The notes under the pieces are model-generated. The model was not told the DNA's origin. It saw nothing but the letters and a program-made list of their open reading frames with translations, and made no database searches. Shown here in pieces: positions 31,798-40,614 of a stretch of DNA of 64,000 nt. Source of the DNA: Sinobacterium norvegicum (GTDB taxonomy: Bacteria > Pseudomonadota > Gammaproteobacteria > Pseudomonadales > Sinobacteriaceae). Every line of letters begins with the position of its first letter. Positions within the stretch are counted from its first letter, which is position 1. A program made the position numbers and the translations under genes. The DNA is taken from assembly GCF_923077115.1 (NCBI RefSeq), contig NZ_CAKLPX010000004.1, positions 310,001 through 374,000 on the forward strand, given 5' to 3'.

Positions 31798-33960
31798 ATG
31801 ACAGACTTACTCGCCTCATTGAATGAAGCACAGCGTGAAGCTGTGGCTGCCACCCCTGGGAATCAATTAATTCTGGCCGGTGCCGGCAGTGGTAAGACAA
31901 GAGTGTTGGTGCATCGTATTGCCTGGCTATTACAAAATACCGATATTACCCCACACGGTATTATGGCGGTCACCTTTACCAATAAGGCTGCGCGTGAGAT
32001 GCGAGAGCGCATTGAAGAGGTCTTAGGCTTTCCGGCCAGGGGTATGTGGGTTGGTACTTTTCACGGTTTGGCCCACCGCCTTTTAAAGGCGCACTTTAAA
32101 GATGCCAAGCTACCTGAGAGCTTTCAAATCCTCGATTCCGATGATCAGCTGCGGTTGATTAAAAAATTGGTCAAGCAGTTGAACATCGACGATGAACGCT
32201 TTCCGGCCAAGGATATTCAATGGTGGATCAGCGCTCAAAAAGATGAGGGTTTACGGGCTGCCCACATCGAGGCTTATGATCCCCATACGCAAGCACAATT
32301 AACCGTTTACAGCGCTTATGAAGAGGCTTGTTTACGGGGTGGGTTTGTGGATTTTGGCGAATTACTTCTGCGCGCCCATGAATTACTGCGCGACAACCAA
32401 CATCTGTTAGAACACTACCGTCAACGATTCCAATACCTGTTAGTCGATGAGTTTCAGGATACCAACACGATTCAATATGCCTGGCTGCGGTTGCTGGCCG
32501 GAGAGACCGGGGCGGTTACAGCTGTCGGCGATGATGACCAGTCGATATATGGCTGGCGCGGTGCCAAGATCGAAAATATACAACAATTTGAACAAGAGTT
32601 TAGCAATGTTCGTCGTACCAAGCTTGAGCAGAACTACCGTTCTACCGGCTCGATTCTGACGGCAGCCAATGCTGTGATTGAGAACAATACCGATAGGCTT
32701 GGCAAGGAATTGAGGACTGACAGCGGTCCCGGTGAACCCCTGTCTTTGTACACCGCCTTTAATGAGCAGGACGAGGCTCACTTCGTGGTAGAGCGTATTC
32801 AGCAGTGGGTTGATAACGGTCATCGACGTGACAGCTGTGCCATTCTCTATCGATCAAATGCGCAATCAAGGGTGTTAGAAGAGGCGCTGATCCGTAACGG
32901 CGTGCCCTATCGCATCTACGGCGGTCAGCGATTCTACGATCGTCTCGAAATTAAAAACGCCTTAGCCTATCTGCGTTTGATCATTGGTCGAAATGATGAC
33001 ACGGCGCTGGAGCGTGTCATCAATGTGCCAACTCGCGGTATAGGCGGCAAGACGGTTGATATCGTCCGTGACTTTGCCCGAGATCATGGTTGTTCGATGT
33101 GGGAGGCAATGCAGCAGGTGATTCAGCATAAGCTGCTTACCGCCCGTGCCGGTAATGCCTTGATTAGCTTTATGCACTTGATCGACCAAATGGATGAGGC
33201 CACCGATGATTTAACCCTGGCCGAGATGGCAGAGCAGGTTATCGAAATGAGTGGGCTAAAAGACCATCATATGAAAGAGAAGGGAGAGAAAGCGCAGGCG
33301 CGATTAGAAAACCTCTCTGAGCTGGTCTCTGCTGCCAAGGTATACGACTACGATGACGAGGAACCGACCAGCCCATTGCGCCAGTTTCTCGATGACGCCG
33401 CGCTTGATGCCGGTGAACAGCAAGCCGATGAGCACAGTGATAGCGTTCAGTTGATGACGTTACACTCGGCTAAAGGCTTAGAGTTTCCGTTAGTCTTTAT
33501 GGTGGGCGTCGAGAAAAACCTATTCCCACATAAAATGTCGTTTGATGAACCCGGTCGGTTAGCCGAAGAACGACGGCTCTGTTATGTTGGCATAACTAGG
33601 GCGATGGAAAAATTGTATATCTGTTATGCCGAGAGTCGGCGCTTGCATGGCAAGGAGAGTTTTAACGGGCCGTCGAACTTCATCAAAGAAATCCCCAGTG
33701 AGGTGATTCAAGAAGTACGCTTACGCACCGAGATCACCCGGCCAACGACTGTTGCCAGTGGCTATGCCAGCCAAGAAGCCGCCAATGATTTAGGGCTCAA
33801 AATCGGCCAGCGTGTTTTCCATCAAAAATTTGGTGAGGGTGTGTTGACTGGAGTCGAGGGCAGTGGTGGCAATGCCCGTGTACAGGTAAATTTTGATTAT
33901 GAAGGCAGCAAGTGGCTGGTGATGCAATACGCTAATCTAAGGCCTATGGACGAGTTTTAG
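31798..33960 (+). CDS. uvrD: DNA helicase II
   Basis: Superfamily 1A 3'-5' helicase for nucleotide-excision and mismatch repair, 720 residues, the same length as E. coli UvrD. Walker A is AGAGSGKTRV near residue 32, motif Ia MAVTFTNKAAREMRERI, Walker B VDEFQDTNTIQYAWLR, motif III GDDDQSIYGWRGA, and motifs V/VI VQLMTLHSAKGLEFP and EERRLCYVGITRAMEKLYI. The C-terminal GQRVFHQKFGEGVL is the UvrD Tudor-like domain that binds RNA polymerase. An SOS box in its promoter matches the known LexA control of uvrD. Confidence 0.97.
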   Translation: MTDLLASLNEAQREAVAATPGNQLILAGAGSGKTRVLVHRIAWLLQNTDITPHGIMAVTFTNKAAREMRERIEEVLGFPARGMWVGTFHGLAHRLLKAHFKDAKLPESFQILDSDDQLRLIKKLVKQLNIDDERFPAKDIQWWISAQKDEGLRAAHIEAYDPHTQAQLTVYSAYEEACLRGGFVDFGELLLRAHELLRDNQHLLEHYRQRFQYLLVDEFQDTNTIQYAWLRLLAGETGAVTAVGDDDQSIYGWRGAKIENIQQFEQEFSNVRRTKLEQNYRSTGSILTAANAVIENNTDRLGKELRTDSGPGEPLSLYTAFNEQDEAHFVVERIQQWVDNGHRRDSCAILYRSNAQSRVLEEALIRNGVPYRIYGGQRFYDRLEIKNALAYLRLIIGRNDDTALERVINVPTRGIGGKTVDIVRDFARDHGCSMWEAMQQVIQHKLLTARAGNALISFMHLIDQMDEATDDLTLAEMAEQVIEMSGLKDHHMKEKGEKAQARLENLSELVSAAKVYDYDDEEPTSPLRQFLDDAALDAGEQQADEHSDSVQLMTLHSAKGLEFPLVFMVGVEKNLFPHKMSFDEPGRLAEERRLCYVGITRAMEKLYICYAESRRLHGKESFNGPSNFIKEIPSEVIQEVRLRTEITRPTTVASGYASQEAANDLGLKIGQRVFHQKFGEGVLTGVEGSGGNARVQVNFDYEGSKWLVMQYANLRPMDEF

Positions 33961-33997
33961 CGACAATAATAAACGTCAACATGAAAAAGATAACGAT

Positions 33998-35140
33998 ATG
34001 AAGACCCATACAATCAACCGTTCCATGCCGATAGTTATCCTTGGCCTCATCGCCATTATTGTCACCATGGTGGCATACTATGTCAGCAGTGCTGCAATGC
34101 AGCAGCAGCGTACTAAACAGGTCTTGGCTGAGCAGCAGACAGAGCAGGTTTATCATTGGAAAATGGTGACAACCTGGCCAAAGAACTTCCCAGGACTTGG
34201 CACCTCGGCAGAACTGTTAGCGCAGTGGATAGATCAGGCGAGCGATGGTCGTTTACAGATTACTGTTTATGGCGCCGGTGAAATGGTGCCAGCATTACAG
34301 GTTTTTGATACCGTCTCCCAGGGCACTGCTGAGATGGGTCACGGTGCCGCCTATTACTGGAAGGGAAAAATACCTGCCGCGCAATTTTTCTCGTCCGTAC
34401 CATTTGGTATGACGGCGCAGGAAATGAACGCCTGGTTACACTATGGTGGCGGCATGGAGTTGTGGCGGGAAATCTATCAACCATTTAACCTGATTCCAAT
34501 GGCTGCGGGTAATACGGGTGTTCAAATGGCCGGTTGGTTTAACCGTGAGATTAATTCTATTGAAGACCTGCAGGGTCTAAAAATGCGTATCCCAGGCCTG
34601 GGCGGTGAAATTCTAAACCGAGCCGGCGGTACTGCGGTAAATTTACCCGGTGGCGAGATATTCACCTCATTACAAACCGGTGTGATTGATGCCACTGAAT
34701 GGGTTGGCCCCTACAACGATCTGTCTTTTGGATTGTATAAGACGGCGAAATATTACTACTACCCCGGTTGGCATGAGCCAGGTTCGACACTGGAGTTGTT
34801 GGTCAATAAGCAGGCTTTCGACGCGCTACCGCAAGACCTTCAGCACATTGTCACTGTCGCCACACGGGCAATAAATCAAGACATGCTCGATCAGTATACG
34901 GCGCTGAATAACCAGGCATTGAATGAATTGGTCAACCAGCATGGTGTTATCGTCAAGCCATTGCCCGATGACGTGATTGCCAGTTTAAGGGAGATATCGG
35001 CGGAGGTTTTTGCCGAGTTAATCGCCGAAGACCCGCAGACTGCAGAGGTCTATCGTTCGTTTAAACAGTTTGCCGACAGCGTCAAAGACTATCACCAGAT
35101 CAGTGAGCAGGCCTACCTCAACGCCAGAGAGCAACAGTAG
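33998..35140 (+). CDS. TRAP transporter solute-binding protein (DctP/TakP type)
   Basis: Periplasmic binding protein of a TRAP transporter, 380 residues. One N-terminal hydrophobic segment (about 10-32) acts as a signal anchor or signal peptide. The mature part begins with YHWKMVTTWPKNFPGLGTSAE, and the ligand-site region has LKMRIPGLGGEILNRAGG with the Arg that binds the carboxylate, then GVIDATEWVGPYND. This pattern matches the 2-oxoacid-binding TakP subgroup. The membrane subunits are encoded convergently at 35611-37517 rather than in the same operon. It starts 37 bp after uvrD, so part of its transcription may come from readthrough. Confidence 0.92.
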   Translation: MKTHTINRSMPIVILGLIAIIVTMVAYYVSSAAMQQQRTKQVLAEQQTEQVYHWKMVTTWPKNFPGLGTSAELLAQWIDQASDGRLQITVYGAGEMVPALQVFDTVSQGTAEMGHGAAYYWKGKIPAAQFFSSVPFGMTAQEMNAWLHYGGGMELWREIYQPFNLIPMAAGNTGVQMAGWFNREINSIEDLQGLKMRIPGLGGEILNRAGGTAVNLPGGEIFTSLQTGVIDATEWVGPYNDLSFGLYKTAKYYYYPGWHEPGSTLELLVNKQAFDALPQDLQHIVTVATRAINQDMLDQYTALNNQALNELVNQHGVIVKPLPDDVIASLREISAEVFAELIAEDPQTAEVYRSFKQFADSVKDYHQISEQAYLNAREQQ

Positions 35141-35161
35141 GGAACCCGCGATGTTTGCGCG

Positions 35162-35195
35162 GGGTGTTGGTGAGGGCTGACTCTCACTAACACCC
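35162..35195. terminator. 13-bp hairpin between convergent genes
   Basis: GGGTGTTGGTGAG (35162-35174) pairs with CTCACTAACACCC (35183-35195), with one G-T pair, between the ends of dctP and the thioesterase gene. No long U-tract on either side. Confidence 0.65.
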
Positions 35196-35209
35196 GTTGT
35201 TGCTGTGGG

Positions 35210-35596
35210 TTAAATCGCCCGAGTGCGACCGGTATTATCGATGGCAACGAAAATGAAGGTACCTTCGGTCACTTTATGGGTCACATCCCGGGACGGGTAG
35301 GACGCCCAAACCTCGACACTGATTTCCATCGAGCTTTTACCAATAGAGGCGACGGTGCAGTAGCAAGTAACGACGGCACCGACTTTCACTGGCACCATAA
35401 AACTCATCTTCTCGATAGACACAGTGGCAATGCGCCCCTTGGCGACCTTGGCGGCCACCACTGAACAAGCCATATCCATTTGCGAAACCAGCCAGCCGCC
35501 AAAGATATCGCCGCTGGCGTTGGTGTCTGCTGGCATGGCCATTGTTTGAAGGGCTAACTCGCCGGCAGGTGTCGGGCTTTCGTCGTGGCTGTTCAT
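35210..35596 (-). CDS. Acyl-CoA thioesterase, YciA-like hotdog protein
   Basis: A 128-residue hotdog-fold acyl-CoA hydrolase. The signature MPADTNASGDIFGGWLVSQM includes the catalytic Asp, and the C-terminus has VTEGTFIFVAIDNTGR as in YciA. The start at 35596 lies 14 bp after the dctM stop; an earlier frame start would overlap dctM by 28 bp and is not needed. It is the last gene of the dctQ-dctM-thioesterase unit, an unusual partnership. YciA-type enzymes have broad chain-length range. Confidence 0.9.
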   Translation of the reverse strand: MNSHDESPTPAGELALQTMAMPADTNASGDIFGGWLVSQMDMACSVVAAKVAKGRIATVSIEKMSFMVPVKVGAVVTCYCTVASIGKSSMEISVEVWASYPSRDVTHKVTEGTFIFVAIDNTGRTRAI

Positions 35597-35610
35597 TTTT
35601 ATAACCTTTT

Positions 35611-36987
35611 TTATCCGTAGACAACGCTGGGTAACCAAGTGGCCAGCGCTGGCCAGTAAGCTATGAGTGCTAATAACAGTAGTTGTATCACAATAAATGG
35701 CGCAACGCCTCGATAAATATCCGTGGTCGCAACTTGCTCTGGCGCAACGCCGCGTAAATAAAACAGTGCAAAACCAAAGGGCGGCGTTAGAAATGAGGTC
35801 TGCAGGTTGAGGGCGATCATAATACCAAGCCAGATGGGGTCGACTCCCATGGCAAACAAGATTGGGCCAACAATCGGCACCACGACAAAGGTGATCTCGA
35901 TAAAATCGAGAATAAAGCCGAGAAAGAATATCACCAGCATAACAATCAGTACGGCGCTGAAGACACCCCCCTCAAGGCTGGCGAAATAGTCGGTAATCAG
36001 TTCGTCGCCGCCGTAGCCCCTGAAGACTAATGAGAAAATAGCCGCGCCGATTAAAATCATGAACACCATGCTGGTAATCTTCAGCGTCTCGGCGGCAACC
36101 TGCTGTAACCGTATGATATCCAGTTGTTTCTTATAGAAGGCTAATAGGCTGGCGCCCAGTGCCCCGATACCGGCAGCCTCTGTCGGCGTGGCGGCGCCGG
36201 CCAAAATAGAGCCCAATACGACGACGATTAGCAATATTGGAGCGACTACGGTTGCCATCGATATGGTCACCTCGTTGCCGGTATCAGATTGCTCAGTCAT
36301 AGTGCCGCCTGCCTGATCAGGTTTCAGCTGGGAGAAAATCACCACGTAAATAATATAGAAAACCACCAATAATAGGCCCGGTACAATAGCGCCGACGAAT
36401 AAATCGCCGACGGAGACCGTATCGGGGCTGTAATTACCGAGGTTGATCTGCGCCTGTTGATAACCGGTAGATAAAATATCGCCGAGCAACACCAGCGCAA
36501 TTGAGGGCGGGATAATCTGGCCGAGGGTGCCGGTGGCGCAAATGGTGCCGGTGGCAAAGCTGGCGGAATAGCCGCGGCTAAGCATAGTCGGCAGTGATAG
36601 CAGCCCCATGGTGACGACTGTGGCGCCGACAATGCCGGTACTGGCTGCCAATAACATACCGACAATAATAACGGCGATTGCCAACCCTCCGGGTTTGTTG
36701 CCCAGGCCAGCGGCCATAGCAGTTAATAGCTCTTCGGCAATTTTGGAGCGCTGCAGCATCACCCCCATTAAGATGAACAGTGGCACGGCGATCAGCGTGT
36801 TGTTGCTCATGGTGCCAAAGATGCGATTGGGCACGGCGGCCAAGAAACTGGCATCAAAAATACCGCCGGCAATACCGATGGCGGCAAATAACAGTGAGGC
36901 ACCGCCAAGGCTGAAGGCAACGGGATAGCCCAGCAATAAGACACCGCAGATAAAGGCGAATAAAAATAACGGCATTAATTCAATCAT
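35611..36987 (-). CDS. dctM: TRAP transporter large permease (DctM)
   Basis: A 458-residue inner-membrane protein with about twelve transmembrane segments, the Na+-coupled transport subunit of a TRAP system. Family features include FILMGVMLQRSKIAEELL, STGIVGATVVTMGLLSLP and the conserved GTLGQIIPPSIALVLLGD, plus FLTPPFGFALFYLRGVAP near the C-terminus. Start and dctQ stop overlap by one base (TGATG), indicating coupled translation. Together with the binding protein at 33998-35140 it probably imports an organic acid. Confidence 0.93.
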   Translation of the reverse strand: MIELMPLFLFAFICGVLLLGYPVAFSLGGASLLFAAIGIAGGIFDASFLAAVPNRIFGTMSNNTLIAVPLFILMGVMLQRSKIAEELLTAMAAGLGNKPGGLAIAVIIVGMLLAASTGIVGATVVTMGLLSLPTMLSRGYSASFATGTICATGTLGQIIPPSIALVLLGDILSTGYQQAQINLGNYSPDTVSVGDLFVGAIVPGLLLVVFYIIYVVIFSQLKPDQAGGTMTEQSDTGNEVTISMATVVAPILLIVVVLGSILAGAATPTEAAGIGALGASLLAFYKKQLDIIRLQQVAAETLKITSMVFMILIGAAIFSLVFRGYGGDELITDYFASLEGGVFSAVLIVMLVIFFLGFILDFIEITFVVVPIVGPILFAMGVDPIWLGIMIALNLQTSFLTPPFGFALFYLRGVAPEQVATTDIYRGVAPFIVIQLLLLALIAYWPALATWLPSVVYG

Positions 36988-37517
36988 CAGCAGGCCTCTC
37001 CATAGTGGCGGCTGAGCAGGCTCATATTTTGTGTAATATCAGCAATGGCCTGCAGTGACACGGTGGCGGCCATCACGGGTATCAGCCCCTTTAACAAGTA
37101 AACAAAGGCGAGGCCGCCGGTGTCGCCGGAGCCTTCTTTAATGTGCCAAGAGTCACCGACCAAGCCCAGGCTGGAGAAAAAAATAAAACCGCACATGGGA
37201 AGTAGTAGCACGAGGCCGCCAATGCTATTAACCCAAGCTTTTTTCACCGGACTATAGCGGCGATAAAAAATATCGACACGAACATGATTGTCAGTTTTTA
37301 ATGTGTAAGCCGCACCGAGCATAAAAAAAGTAGCGTGCAGATAAGCGGCACTTTCCTGCAGGGCCACAGAGCCAATATTAAAACCATAGCGCAACACGAC
37401 TACGCTGCTGACGATAACCATAAGGGCAATGGCAAGCCATGCATTGACCTTGCCGATGGCGTCGGTAAAACTGCCAACCACTGCGCAAAAAGTCGGTGGC
37501 TGTAGATTGTTGTTCAT
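36987..37517 (-). CDS. dctQ: TRAP transporter small permease (DctQ)
   Basis: A 176-residue protein with four transmembrane segments. It has the DctQ features of an N-terminal FTDAIGKVNAWLAIALMVIVSSVVVLR-type helix, the central LHATFFMLGAAYTLKTDNHVRVDIFYRR loop, and a C-terminal helix with LKGLIPVMAATVSLQ. It precedes dctM and lies 22 bp after the M48 peptidase-lipoprotein gene start region is left behind, so promoter position is uncertain. Confidence 0.92.
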   Translation of the reverse strand: MNNNLQPPTFCAVVGSFTDAIGKVNAWLAIALMVIVSSVVVLRYGFNIGSVALQESAAYLHATFFMLGAAYTLKTDNHVRVDIFYRRYSPVKKAWVNSIGGLVLLLPMCGFIFFSSLGLVGDSWHIKEGSGDTGGLAFVYLLKGLIPVMAATVSLQAIADITQNMSLLSRHYGEAC

Positions 37518-37538
37518 GATCAGTCCGTTTTTAGAATT

Positions 37539-39077
37539 TTATTTCAACTCGGCGCTAATGACGTTGCTGCGATAGTTTTCAAGCTGATTAATGTTGGTGA
37601 TTTTTTTATTCAAAGCGATATTTTTTTGTTGGCCAGGATTAAGGTTGACTGTTACTTTCTTGATACTGGTGAGCTTACCGTTTTTATACTGTTGAATATT
37701 GATTCGAATATTTTTTACTGCGACGTTACCGCGATTACCAATGATAACAAAAAGTTCACCCTGTTGGTTGGCGCGTACATCGCTGGGCAACCAGCTGTCT
37801 GGGTTGGTTTTTAAGTCGATCTTCATCAGATAACGTTTGGCCTCTGCACCGGATTCGCCGCCGGCGTTGGCGCTGCTGTTAAAGTAGTTTCGTGCGCTGT
37901 TACTATTGCCTGCTGCGAGAGCTAGCTTGCCGAGATTGTTGTTGGCTGCGGCGGTGGGTAGCAACTCATTGCTGCGTTTTAAATCACTATTGGCGCCATG
38001 GCTATCCCCCATGGATTTTCGTAACAACCCACGGTTTAAGTAGTGGCTGTAATAGTGATTATTGAGAGAAATTGATTTATCAAATGATTTTAGTGCCGAT
38101 TTTTTGTTTTTCGAACTTTCATAGGCCATGCCCTGAAGTTCATAAAACAGGCTTTCCTCCGGCTGTTTCTTTATCGCCGTGTTGGCGAAATTGAGGGCTG
38201 ATTGGCTATTACCTTTTGCCAGCGCGGCAAGGCCTTTGTCGTAAGCTTGGTAGGCAGGTAAATCACGTTTCAGTTTGGCGATGTGGCGCTGATAAATTTC
38301 GCGGTTTCTAATATTGCCAGGTGGTAAATCGGCGGCTGTTTTGAGGTTTTCGCTGACTCGTTCCTGCGAGGGGGGGTGGCTGGCAAACAGGCCGGATATG
38401 AAGTCGCTCTGTTGGCCACTAGAAAGGCGAACAAAGGTTTTTTGTAATTCGATGGCACCGTTTAAGTCATAGCCAAGTTTCGACATGTAAATCATACCGT
38501 AGTGGTCTGACTCTAACTCGGCGCTGCGGCCATACTTGCTGTTGACTAGATTGGCGCCGAGGGCGGCACTGCCCAATATCATATTGGCCTGTTCGTGATC
38601 GCTGAGTGCGATGCCGGCGGCGGCGACACCAATGCCGATAACCATCGACCGGTCCATCTGCTGAGCGCTGTGGCGGGCGGCGGCATGTACAATCTCGTGA
38701 CTGAGTACTGCTGCCAGCTGCGCCTCGTCATCGAGTTCTAACAGCAGCCCGCGGTTGATCGCAATTTTTCCTCCGGGCAGGGCCCAGGCGTTAGGTACAG
38801 AGTTGTTGAGGATGACGAATTCGAACGGTAGCTTGCTGCGATCGCTGACGGCGGCGAGTTTGTTGCCAACCTGCTGGACATAAAAAGTCAATTCAGGGTC
38901 GAGGTAGTACTGGCCACCTTGAGACTGCTGTGTCGGTAGGTATTGGCTGCGCCCAATATTGAGTTCTTCATCGGCTGAGGTTAGGCTCAGCTCATGGTCA
39001 CCAGTGACAGGGTTGACGGTGCAGGCGATAAGGCTGGCAAGTGCCATGCTCAGCGTTAAATATTTCCAAGAGCGCAT
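37539..39077 (-). CDS. M48 zinc metallopeptidase lipoprotein with TPR repeats
   Basis: A 512-residue envelope protein. The lipobox LASLIAC puts lipidation at C19. The peptidase domain (about 40-250) has the zinc motif H127-E-I-V-H131 and the distal Glu in AELESDHYG. Residues about 270-400 contain TPR-like repeats, and the C-terminal 100 residues form a beta-rich domain. It resembles BepA/YfgC and LoiP-type outer-membrane quality-control proteases, but with an extra C-terminal domain. The stop lies 22 bp before the dctQ start on the same strand, so it may be co-transcribed with the TRAP genes. Confidence 0.88.
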   Translation of the reverse strand: MRSWKYLTLSMALASLIACTVNPVTGDHELSLTSADEELNIGRSQYLPTQQSQGGQYYLDPELTFYVQQVGNKLAAVSDRSKLPFEFVILNNSVPNAWALPGGKIAINRGLLLELDDEAQLAAVLSHEIVHAAARHSAQQMDRSMVIGIGVAAAGIALSDHEQANMILGSAALGANLVNSKYGRSAELESDHYGMIYMSKLGYDLNGAIELQKTFVRLSSGQQSDFISGLFASHPPSQERVSENLKTAADLPPGNIRNREIYQRHIAKLKRDLPAYQAYDKGLAALAKGNSQSALNFANTAIKKQPEESLFYELQGMAYESSKNKKSALKSFDKSISLNNHYYSHYLNRGLLRKSMGDSHGANSDLKRSNELLPTAAANNNLGKLALAAGNSNSARNYFNSSANAGGESGAEAKRYLMKIDLKTNPDSWLPSDVRANQQGELFVIIGNRGNVAVKNIRINIQQYKNGKLTSIKKVTVNLNPGQQKNIALNKKITNINQLENYRSNVISAELK

Positions 39078-39168
39078 CGAGGCGATACCTTCGTGTGGTT
39101 ATTTGTTAGAATAGGTATTTGATCTTTGTTATATCTGTGAATAGTAAACATTCGGCGGTAAATTATCT

Positions 39169-39630
39169 ATGAAACAACACGCTATTATTGAGCTGCCTGC
39201 CGGTCAGCGCCCAGACGGTAGTCTGGTGATGGAAAAAGTCGCCGTTCGTTATCTAGAGGATGGTCAGGTGGAAATGTTGCATTCCCCGGGCTTTGTTAAA
39301 GGCGTTGCCCGCGGCGATTTGCTTACTCTTGGTGATAACGGCTTTGAGGTCACTGTGCGTGCAGGGCTGGTGGCCATTCAAATTTATAAGCGCGAGAATA
39401 TTGAGCAGCTGGAGCCGAGTTTGACCGAGCAGCTTAAGACGCTCGACGGCCGCCGCGATATTAAGACCGAGCGAGTGTTGGCTTATTCTGTCCCTGCTGA
39501 ATCTGGCTTTGCCGCGATTGAACAGGTGATGAATGACTTGGCCAAGGCCAACGATGATGTGCAGTGGGTTTATGGCAATGTCTACGACGCCGATGGTGAG
39601 CCGCTGAATTGGTGGATGAACGAGAAGTAG
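39169..39630 (+). CDS. Small conserved protein, possibly DUF4265
   Basis: A 153-residue soluble protein without signal peptide or membrane segment. The layout VMEKVAVRYLEDGQVEMLHSPGFVKGVARGDLL, with alternating charge and a predicted small alpha/beta fold, is reminiscent of DUF4265 proteins. I cannot assign a function. It is followed 60 bp later by yaaA on the same strand, which may indicate co-transcription. Confidence 0.7.
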   Translation: MKQHAIIELPAGQRPDGSLVMEKVAVRYLEDGQVEMLHSPGFVKGVARGDLLTLGDNGFEVTVRAGLVAIQIYKRENIEQLEPSLTEQLKTLDGRRDIKTERVLAYSVPAESGFAAIEQVMNDLAKANDDVQWVYGNVYDADGEPLNWWMNEK

Positions 39631-39690
39631 TTCGCGGCGTATAGTCGTCGTTAGACACTGTGTGAATAATTGATTTGAGAGCAAAGTCCT

Positions 39691-40458
39691 ATGTTAGTTG
39701 TTATCTCCCCCGCAAAAAAACTCGATTATGACGCCGCCCCGGTGACTGAGCAGTTCACCCAGCCTAGGATGTTGGAGGATGCTGCCCAGTTGATAGAACA
39801 GCTGCTACCGCTGGCCCCTCACGATGTTTCAGCATTGATGCACATCAGTGACAAGTTGGGCACGCTAAATTATGAGCGTTTTCAGAGCTGGTCTCAGCCG
39901 TTTAATAGCGATAATGCCAAGCAGGCACTGCTGGCCTTTCGAGGCGATGTCTACGCCGGTATGGATGCGGACTCATTCAGTGATGACGATTTCAATTTTG
40001 CTCAGCAGCATCTGCGACTATTGTCGGGGCTATACGGTTTACTACGCCCGCTCGATTTAATGCAAGCCTATCGCTTGGAGATGGGAACGAAGTTCAGCAA
40101 TAACCGCGGCAAAAACCTCTATGAGTTCTGGGGCGATAAGATTACCGAGTTGCTCAATCAAGATTTTGCCAGCGAGGGCAGTGAGGTACTGATTAACCTG
40201 GCATCGACCGAGTATTTTAAATCGGTCAAGGCCAAGCAGCTTAAGGCTGAGATTATCACCCCGGTATTTAAAGAGCGCAAAGGTGATGACTACAAGGTAG
40301 TGGGCATTTACGCTAAAAAAGCACGCGGGATGATGAGTCGGTACATTATTCAAAATCAGCTGGCGCAACCCGAGCAGATCAAGGCCTTCGATGTCGATGG
40401 CTATGCCTATAATTCAGCGCTATCGACGGATAAGCAGTGGGTATTTACCCGCGGCTAA
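39691..40458 (+). CDS. yaaA: Peroxide stress protein YaaA
   Basis: A 255-residue DUF328-family protein that binds DNA and limits Fenton damage by lowering free iron under H2O2 stress. Family features are the N-terminal LVVISPAKKLDYD, FRGDVYAGMDADSF, LRLLSGLYGLLRPLDLM and the C-terminal KKARGMMSRYIIQNQL. Length is normal. It probably forms a unit with the preceding small gene. Confidence 0.95.
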   Translation: MLVVISPAKKLDYDAAPVTEQFTQPRMLEDAAQLIEQLLPLAPHDVSALMHISDKLGTLNYERFQSWSQPFNSDNAKQALLAFRGDVYAGMDADSFSDDDFNFAQQHLRLLSGLYGLLRPLDLMQAYRLEMGTKFSNNRGKNLYEFWGDKITELLNQDFASEGSEVLINLASTEYFKSVKAKQLKAEIITPVFKERKGDDYKVVGIYAKKARGMMSRYIIQNQLAQPEQIKAFDVDGYAYNSALSTDKQWVFTRG

Positions 40459-40614
40459 TGACAACGTTGATCCATCGTACGTTGAGTTGTGTTAACCGGT
40501 GCCGATTTTTGCCTGTTGCGCCTACTTATCGCAAATTGTGTTATACACTTAAGCGATAAAAGTAGAATAAAAACAGCCACTATTTCACTCTATCGAGTCT
40601 CGCAGGGGGACGAT

